The notes under the pieces: generated by a model
What the model was told of the DNA's origin: nothing
The model's input: the letters and a program-made list of their open reading frames with translations, nothing else
Databases searched by the model: none
Translations under genes and position numbers: made by a program
From: Stichopus chloronotus
Lineage: Eukaryota; Echinodermata; Holothuroidea; Aspidochirotida; Stichopodidae
Assembly: GCA_021234535.1 (NCBI GenBank)
Contig: CM037849.1
Span: 15,162,571-15,226,570 of the forward strand
Direction: 5' to 3'
DNA length: 64,000 nucleotides
Shown: in pieces, positions 39,901 through 48,900 of the stretch
Layout: each line of letters begins with the position of its first letter
Position numbering within the stretch: the stretch's first letter is position 1

Positions 39901-42900
39901 CGGAGAAGATGATGCTGCTTTCACAAGTCACAATTTAACATTCATCACTCTTCATTCTGTCTTCTTCTGAGACAGATCTGGCAAGATATGGAATCACTGA
40001 TTTTCAATGGGGGAAGTGACACTGGGAAATACTCACCTCGTGCAGAAAGGCCGTAGAATGCTCCAGGATGGACTTGAGTCCTGGCAGACAAAAGTGTGTG
40101 ACCTCTGGCATGGTGGGGTCGACAAATATTTCAAACGGTCTGCATCAAGTGATGAAAGAGAAGAGCATGATGGAAATCATCTACCGAAACAATTGTAATG
40201 AGTTCCTCTCTAATTTATCTGCCTCTCTGAGGTATCGCTTTCATCCTCTCGCAGCATCTCTTGTTAACTGAATTTTGTTACTTTATTCAATCATCGTTAA
40301 CTTAAAGGGGCCCACGGAGTTGATACCGTTTATTTTGTGACTAGTTCAAAGGAAACCATTGCATGCTAATTACTTTTAATTTAAGAGCCTCCTCAATCAT
40401 GTACCTGTTCCTAGGGTTAATAAAAGTGAGAGAAATTGCATCTTGATGGACAGTGGTTGCCTATGGTTAATATCTTACAATAACAAGTGTCTGTTCACAG
40501 ATTTGCATTAAACAATTTTGATCCTTATTACCCTGTTGTTGTTGTCACTTCAGTTGTGTGCCATATGTTCAGAATCTCTTACTTTGACCATGTTTCATCA
40601 ATTGACATTGTAGATATTCAGCAGGTGTGACAAAATATAAACTTTGTGAACCAACTTAATGAGCCAGTTTTATCTGCTTATTTTCAGTTTAAGTCTTTTA
40701 TCACTTTGTATTTGTGCATGGTATCTTTCACAAGATGTGTTGGATTGCGGAACCAACTACAGTCAGACCCATTCTGCTGTACATACATATGGAGGGGTCA
40801 ACACCGGAGACCATTTACCTCTGCACAAAGACCACCTTACTCAGAAAACAATTCTCCTATGGAGATGAAAGGGTAAAAACTAATATCAAACTCATAGGCA
40901 GTCATTACATACACTGGACAAAGCATGATGACATTAACAAACTGTGTAATGCTGTTATTACTAAGGCCACTGTTGTTGAAGGTATTTCTACTGTAGTTAC
41001 AAATACTGTACGTTGGGGTAGTTTTTAACAATCAACTGACTTGGGATGATCATGTTGATGGCGAGATTAAGACATTGCATTCTAGGCTAGGAAATTACTG
41101 TATGTTTGTAATGTACCACTGTACGTTTTTAACGTACGCCCAGAAATCTTAGAGAAATTTTACGATACTTCTTTTTGAAGTGTTTGGAGATACTTTTTAA
41201 TTTGTCGGGGCATTTCTAAGGTGGAATTATAGCTAATTGCCAGTATTATCAGAGAAGCATCAAGAGTGGTGGGTGAAGACCTGAAAGAAGTTGACCAGGG
41301 TTACCAGTGCCTCCTCCAGACTGACTTAGACTCTCTACTTAATGACTGCAGCCATCCCGTGACAAGCAACTTGTGGACAGGCGTACTATGAGGGACACTG
41401 GTAGATTTGCAGTACCTGTAATTGTTACTAAGATTTCATGACAGAAAATCATTGTTACCAAAGGCAATAAGGGCCTTTAATCAAAGCAGTCATTGCTAAT
41501 TAAGTGTATTTTACTGTCTACATCCATTTCAGTTGTGTCTTATTCTTTTCATTCATTTTCTGTTGTTTTATATGTAGCTTTCCTGCATGTAGTTTTGTTT
41601 CATTTTTTTTTGTAACTTTTGTTTTGTGTACCTTTTGTTTCATATAGCTTCTTTATGTAGCCTTTGCCTTTTGTGGCTTTGTTTTCATGTAGGTTGTTCT
41701 ATGTGGCTTTTGGCTTTCATGTGGCTGCTTTTTGCAACCTTTTGTTTTCATGTAGCATATATTTTTATACTGCTTTCTTCTCATTCTTTTACCTAGTACT
41801 GTGTTTGAACTCTGTCTTACTGTACTTTAACACTTTTACTGTTTCATTCTGTGGAAGAACTCGAATTTCCTTTGTGGAGTAATAAAGTCTATGTATCTGT
41901 CTGTCTTTCTGTCTGTATATCTACCTTTCTATCTAAATGGATGGCATAGGAAAATATCCTTCCTTCAATTATCTGCATATGTAAGAAATTACGAATCTCT
42001 CCTGATCCCCAAATGTAAAGCAATACCCCCATCATAGTGCCTTCGTAAAACCTATGGCCAATGTCTCTCGTGTCCCCTACACCTTTACCAATAACCCCTG
42101 TCACAGTGTAATCACATACCCATGCTCTCTGATGTCCTCTGCATGTTTCCCATGACCCCCCATCATAGTGTAATCACATACCCTACGGCCAGTCTCTCTG
42201 ATGTCCCCTCTACATGTTTCCCATGACCCCCCCATCATAGTGGAATCACATACCCTACTGCCAGAGCTATGTTTGGTGCAGCTGTGGGCACCGTCAGCAT
42301 GTAATGGAATGTCTTCTTCTTCAGGTCAGGTGTGTAGACGGTATCCACCAGTTCGCCGCATGAGACGGCGGTCATGGCCTTGTCCACCGTGAATTCTAAC
42401 TTCCACGTGCACGGCTCCGAGAAGGTGTCGACGCAGGGAAACCAGAGACGGGATGCGTTTTCGGTCCCGCATGTGAACATGTGCACTCCCCTCTATGAGG
42501 TTCAATGAAAGAAAAATGCAGGAGGTTGGATATATAGATATCATTCACATAGAGGAACTATCTAACACATAAGTCACTTCCTTTTGGAGAGAAAATCAAA
42601 GCAATATGTATTCAATCTTCAAACAGATGTTTAACAAAGTGCTTTCCTTCTTTCAACATTACTCTCAAAATTCTTTGTTTCTCTCTGTCCTTTTCTGAAT
42701 TTGTCACTATCTGTGAATTCAAAGCAGACGATCCAGAGTTGTGTCATTTCAAAGTCCTCAACTCCAAAGAAATTAGAAGGATAACAACAGATAAATCCTT
42801 AGAGGGTAGCACTAAATTTCGGTTGAGACATCAGTCCCTTTAATGGGTCAGTTTGCAAGCCAACAGTTGATTACAACATCTTGAGAAGGCACAAAATTGA

Positions 42901-45900
42901 ACTATTCAGGGAAAAGGCACACCCAAAGGCAATGTATTTGTTTTGACCTTTGAAATGGACAGGGTAAAATGCCATGAAGAAATTACACATAACAGCAATA
43001 TCAGTTGAGATTGCAAACAGTTTGAAAGTATATGCTAAGTTTGAAGGCATGCAAATCATCATCTACTTATGTACAACTATAACTTGAGGTTTGGTTTTTC
43101 TAAGATGGTGAGAATTTCCATTACCAGTATCCCAAGAAGAATTCAGAAAACAAAAGTAAGTACAAATTGTGCTTCAGTGATCAGTATTTGGCTTTCTTAA
43201 GTCTGTCAACCAAGAAAACAAAACATGGACTCTGCATTGTATAAAATCCAGTCAGTAGTTTCATGGGAGAATCTCCATCCCCTCCATATTATCTCTTTCA
43301 ACCCTGATCCCCACGGGCATAACAGTTTAAAGATTTGACGACTGGGAGACGAAGGTGAGAATTTCAATTACCAACAACTAGAGAAGAATCAGAAATCAAA
43401 ATAAGTACAAATTGTGCCTCAGTGATGAGAACTTGGTATTCTTAGGTCTCTCAACCAAAAAACAAAAGGTGGACTACTTTTAAACATAATAAAGCATTAT
43501 TTGAATTTATAATCCAATCAGAAGCTTCATGGTAGTATCAACTTTCACTTCAACATACCCCCCTGTCCCCTTCCCATCCTCGTTCCTTGCTATGAAAATG
43601 GTTTATCAGGGGTTTGATTATTGGGAGTGGGAGACAGACATCTAGTCACATTTTGCCAAATTATACTTCCTTGTAACTTTATTCACTCCTTCAGTTCCAC
43701 CTACCTTTGAAAAAGTCCCCTCTCCATCAGGAATGACAAAGTGAAGTCCACCCTGGGGACGCTCCACAGAGTACTCGATGCTGACCCTGAGCATCCTCTG
43801 ATCTGATGAAGATTGAAACAGATCTCAATGGTTGCAAAGATGACATTCCCGAGGTCGACTTTTCATGTAAAAATACATTGACGTACTCTCTTCAGTGTCA
43901 AGAAATCCTAGACAGACTTATTGTTTGAAATCATTCCATCAATAAAAGAGAAAAACTGCCATATCAATTACTATCAAGGAATGATAAGGTATAACTTAAT
44001 ACATAAATTATGAATTTATGAAAATCAAAAATCTGTAAACTTCATTGTTTTTCTATTTTCTACAGGAGGTCATCATAGAATAATTGTCAAATGGTACCTT
44101 TCACTATAAAGAGAGCCGCATCGGGGATCTTGATGACCAGTTCCCCGTTGGCTTGGTCGGGATCGACGGACCCGACGGCAGTCTGATGGCAGTCTGAGAA
44201 GAAGTGAAGATTTCTCCTGAGAGATGAAATAAAATAAAGACAATGAAACAATTATTTTCAGTTGTTATAGTTACCTGAATGTCACTCTCTAAACAACAAA
44301 AGGAAAAATAAATTTCAAATTAAACCAAATCCTTTCAAGTTTCCAGCATAATGATATTGCGTAATGTTTGTCTCAAAACTGTAGCAGCGCTATTATGTGA
44401 TGAATGGTTTTGAAGATATTAAGCTGCAATGAGTAAAACATCACTGTAACAAAGTGAAAGCTACGGAGCCTATGCCTGATGCCCCAGAGGTATCCGCGGC
44501 TAAAGAACTGGTGAAATAACTTTTAGTGAAATTATCAACTTATACTTAGCAATCAGCACAAAAGATATTCCAGAACAGAACCATGAAGATGAAATAACTC
44601 TCCTCACTATGAAGCTAGTCGACCACTTCACCTTGTGAAACTAGACCATTTTAAAAACACCATTTGACAATAATGATCTGCAGAACAGGCTTTTCCAGAA
44701 AGTGTATCTATTGCCAAAGTAATTCAACAAAGAATTTCCAGGCAAATTCATGAAGTCTCTCGGAAGTTCTCGGTGGAATTTCATAATTCTCGCCTCAAAT
44801 AAAGTTCACAAAATGAAAGCGGTAATACTGTTCCTTTACAACAGCTCTGCCTTCAGCACTGACAAGTTTTTCAAGTTATGATAAATCTGAAATATACACA
44901 ATATCTGAAAAATTTTGAAAAGCTTAATGTAAGTACATAGTAATATTTGGTAACTTTGTGCATGGTGATGTTACCGAGCAATCTGAATGACTGTTGATCT
45001 CAGCAATTACTCACTGCTTGTTCTCATTCTGGCAAATGGCGAGAGTAGGATCGCTGTAAATGAACGAGGCCTCCCAGATGTCGTTGATGGTTACACGGTA
45101 GATCCCTGGTGACTGGTTAAGGAGCACAGCTTCTGCAAAATGGGTGCATGAGCGCTGCTGCTGTAGCCATGTTTTGTGCACCTTTGAATTCTTCAACTAT
45201 TGCATGTAACCAAACGTGAAACAATTTCATCCATCAGAGATGTAGATTAAACGGAAAATCAAACCTGACTTGCATAATATTCTGCTACCTTTAACAGAAA
45301 CTATTGTAACGTCTACTAACTAGTGCTAAAGTTTTATCTGGAATTTCGATCAAGCCGATGTTTGGCACACCAAGAGCATCACTGAAAATGTGGGTTATGA
45401 CGAGAGAAAGAACTGACAGCATGACAAACTGTGTGGGACGTTCATGCAATTGACTGATTACAAGATTACAGTAACTTACAGCAGACAAACCACTAATGCC
45501 ACTGGAGGTTGAGCTTATCATTGACCAATGCCTGACGAGCATTACTTTGACAAATTTGAAACATGAACAAACAGCCTCAGCCTAAACGCATACTTTACAT
45601 GATAAAATTACCGAATACTACTTTGCACAAAACTGACAGTTGTGGGAGATCAAGACAAGTAGGGTAACCATTAAAGGTATTCTGTGAAGATATAAGAGAT
45701 AAACTTCCGAAGATTATTGCAAAGGATACTACATTGCTTGCTGTTAAGCCGTATTCTCTTCAAGTCTGGTTTCAGTGGAAGAAGATGAAGCTCCACAAAT
45801 CCCTTTTACGAGAGAAAGAAAAGAGAAAAAGTTAATTTTACACCTCAGATGTGGAACAATTGACGTGTGATCATGCAAACAAGGTAACACAAGACATGTG

Positions 45901-48900
45901 AGAGTGCGCTAGGTCGACTGCCAGCACTTCGATTTTCATGCCCTTATAGTTAGTGTTCTTAGTACGTAGAACGATCACTTGGAGTTGATACTTACAACTA
46001 TTGACTTCTTTGCAAAGTTGAGTCCAGTGATGCATACAATTTGATGGCTCTTGAAAGAAAGAAGGCAAATTCAAAGAAAACATAAATCACAGAACTGAAA
46101 CTATATACTCTGCATACTAACCAATAAGCATTTCTCACTTGGGTCTGATATTGCTCAAACAGTATCAGCATTTACTGCAGTAACACATTCCCTAAGTCCA
46201 AACTGCTCACAAACAGGTCCTTGGTCATGAAATGGGAGAACACTACAGTATCTAATGCTGCAAGCTATGCAGAGGCCAAGTGAATTTTTTATGGCAGTGC
46301 ATGAAAGTGCAGGAAAGTGCTACAATGTACCCATAGTAACACAAGTCAACTTTTTAAGTGAAAATGACATATCTTTTAACTAGATCGATTTCTGTTTTCA
46401 TCCTCAAATATGGAGGACCTTCATCGGAAGTAAGTCTTTTATATTTTATATATTTTGCATATGTGTGGTTATATTGTTGTAAACTGTTTGAAAATGCACC
46501 TTCTTTAGTGCAGGTGCATGTGCACAAGCTCAGAGTGCAGCTATGAATGCAAAATTGAACAGAATTCCATGTGAGTCCTGACTGTTAAAACTCCTTGTTA
46601 CTTTAAAACCTTGATTCAACAAGTAAATTTAAGATTTGGGACCCTTTTGTAGGGAAGGTTCGGTTTGATCGTTATAGCTGGGGGACTTGTAAGGCCAAAA
46701 ATTTTCTTGCACGCTCCACGCCAGTCGATGATACCACTCTGCTTAGATAGTCGCGCCAGCACATACTCAGCCTCTTCCTCCCAACTCTTTTGTTCTGCTG
46801 CACCTCTGCCCATTAAGTACTGAAAACTTGGATATTCAGTGGGACATGTAGTGACAGGCAGGGAAACTCCAATTCCCTGTAATCTAAGGTATTCCTTTGA
46901 CCAGAAGTCCCCCTGTGGCAAACGTACCACACAAAACGGTGGTCACACTTAGTGTCTGAAGCCGGCCAGCAATTCTTACTCTCACCAGTCACTGGAAGCT
47001 GACAGTCCTGCTACTCCCAGAGAGGAATCTCAATCTGGAGGAATCATATGTCAAGGTTGGTAAGTCATGCATGAACCTGTAGCCTCATGTGATAAGGAAA
47101 ACCACAAGCCTCCGGAATAAGTCTCAGTTGGTGGGCCTAATTAGACTTGCTCGATGAGAAACTTATCCTTTTCACCAAAATTGATGTAATTTACGGATTC
47201 CCAGAGAAGTCACAAAAGAGGAATCCATGCAATCATCACATATGATCTCACGTGAGTAATGCGCCAATCAGCTTTTCACTGAGCTGGAAAAAACCATCCA
47301 ATAAAAACCAGCTATCCATCCGGCTAATCCTGGATTCTGCAAAGATCCCAAAATGACTCCAGTCCTGCAAAGCATCAAGATAAAGTCTGACCAAATTCAG
47401 CACAGTCTCTTCACTAGGCCCACTGTATATGCTAAACCTACAGGTCTACAAAAGTTTTTCTTCCTCATTTATCTAAGAATCTGTTAGAATTTACTCAGTA
47501 CGCCCAGTCGATCTTCAGTGTAATGGGGTGACCGTCAAACATGCTGTTAAGGAAGTCTTTCATTCAAAGTATGTGACAACTTCATCAACAAAAGTTGGAA
47601 CCTTTTATTATGACTATCAGTATTGTCGTTAATGGAGATGTATTCATTGCAACGAAAAATTATGAAACCCAAGGAATTATTCCGCCTTCTTTACGACATC
47701 TCAAAACACAATTAGCTACCCCCAAAGTGCACGTCGAGTGCATCTGCCATTGACATATGGGGTAGAGTGGAATTGACAAAAAAGGGTGGCATGCTTCACT
47801 ACTTCAATCTGCCAACATCATTCAGACCACTACTGTAAATGACATAATTGTTCTAAGGTGTCATATTTCTGTATTCTGGGTGGAGAGTATAGGTTGGCAT
47901 ACAGCTAGCCTGAGTATTCTCATGTGTTCTGGTATTGTGTTTTTTTTTTTGTTTTTTTTTTCCTTTTGTTCCTTTTCTTTTCTGATGAACCGGCAGATCT
48001 TTAAGGGTCAATGACCTCCTTTCCCATAGTGCAATTCTCTCAAGAAGACTCATTGAGCCAAGGTGAGAGGGTGGCGATCCAGGTAAACCTGCCTTGTAAA
48101 AGCTGTGCTCAATGCTTTCCCTCTCTTTAACTTTGTTGTTTTACGTCATCTTAACCTGTATCCTAGGTACATTTTCACTTCTCAGGTCAGGTTACGCGAC
48201 ACACAGCATGGTTTAATCATTCCAGTGTCAGCGTAGCATTACGTAATCTGTTTCAAATTTCAATGACTCTCAAGAGCGTTGAGAAAATTAGTATGAACAA
48301 TACTGCCAACAGTATCGTGCATACACCAAACTTTGCACACTGCCAAACTTTGCGCACCCCTTGAAAATGTGCTCTAAAATGCAATGACCTAAGCAGCTAG
48401 ACAAATTTTTGACTACCAAGCCTTGAGATTTCTGAAACGAAAGCTGAGACACTGTCCATTTAATCGCCCTTGCCTGGTTCGACAACTTTACGGTACAGCA
48501 TTTGCATAGCGGAGGTAGGCTCAGCCTTGAGCATCCTATTCGCAGTTTCCACCGAATGTTCCAAATTTTCAAATCATGACTTTGACTCTTCAATGGAATT
48601 TTCCTGACCATATTTGTTGCTAGCTTGTTCACAGGTTTTTGCTGTAGGTTTAGGCACAGGGTTGTTTAAAAGACACATTGGATCAAATTACTAGTAAAAT
48701 TGACTTTCAGACTTGCGAAAACAAGGTGATTAGACTTGCAGGAATTTTGAATTTCCAACAGCTAGAAATTCCCAGGTTTTTACGTTAGATGCGCCAAGTT
48801 TTATACATCCATCCATGCTACGTTAAATATCGCTCAATCAATACACCCTCATACACACATACACAATCACCATGACATAGTACGTTACGAACTACGATAC

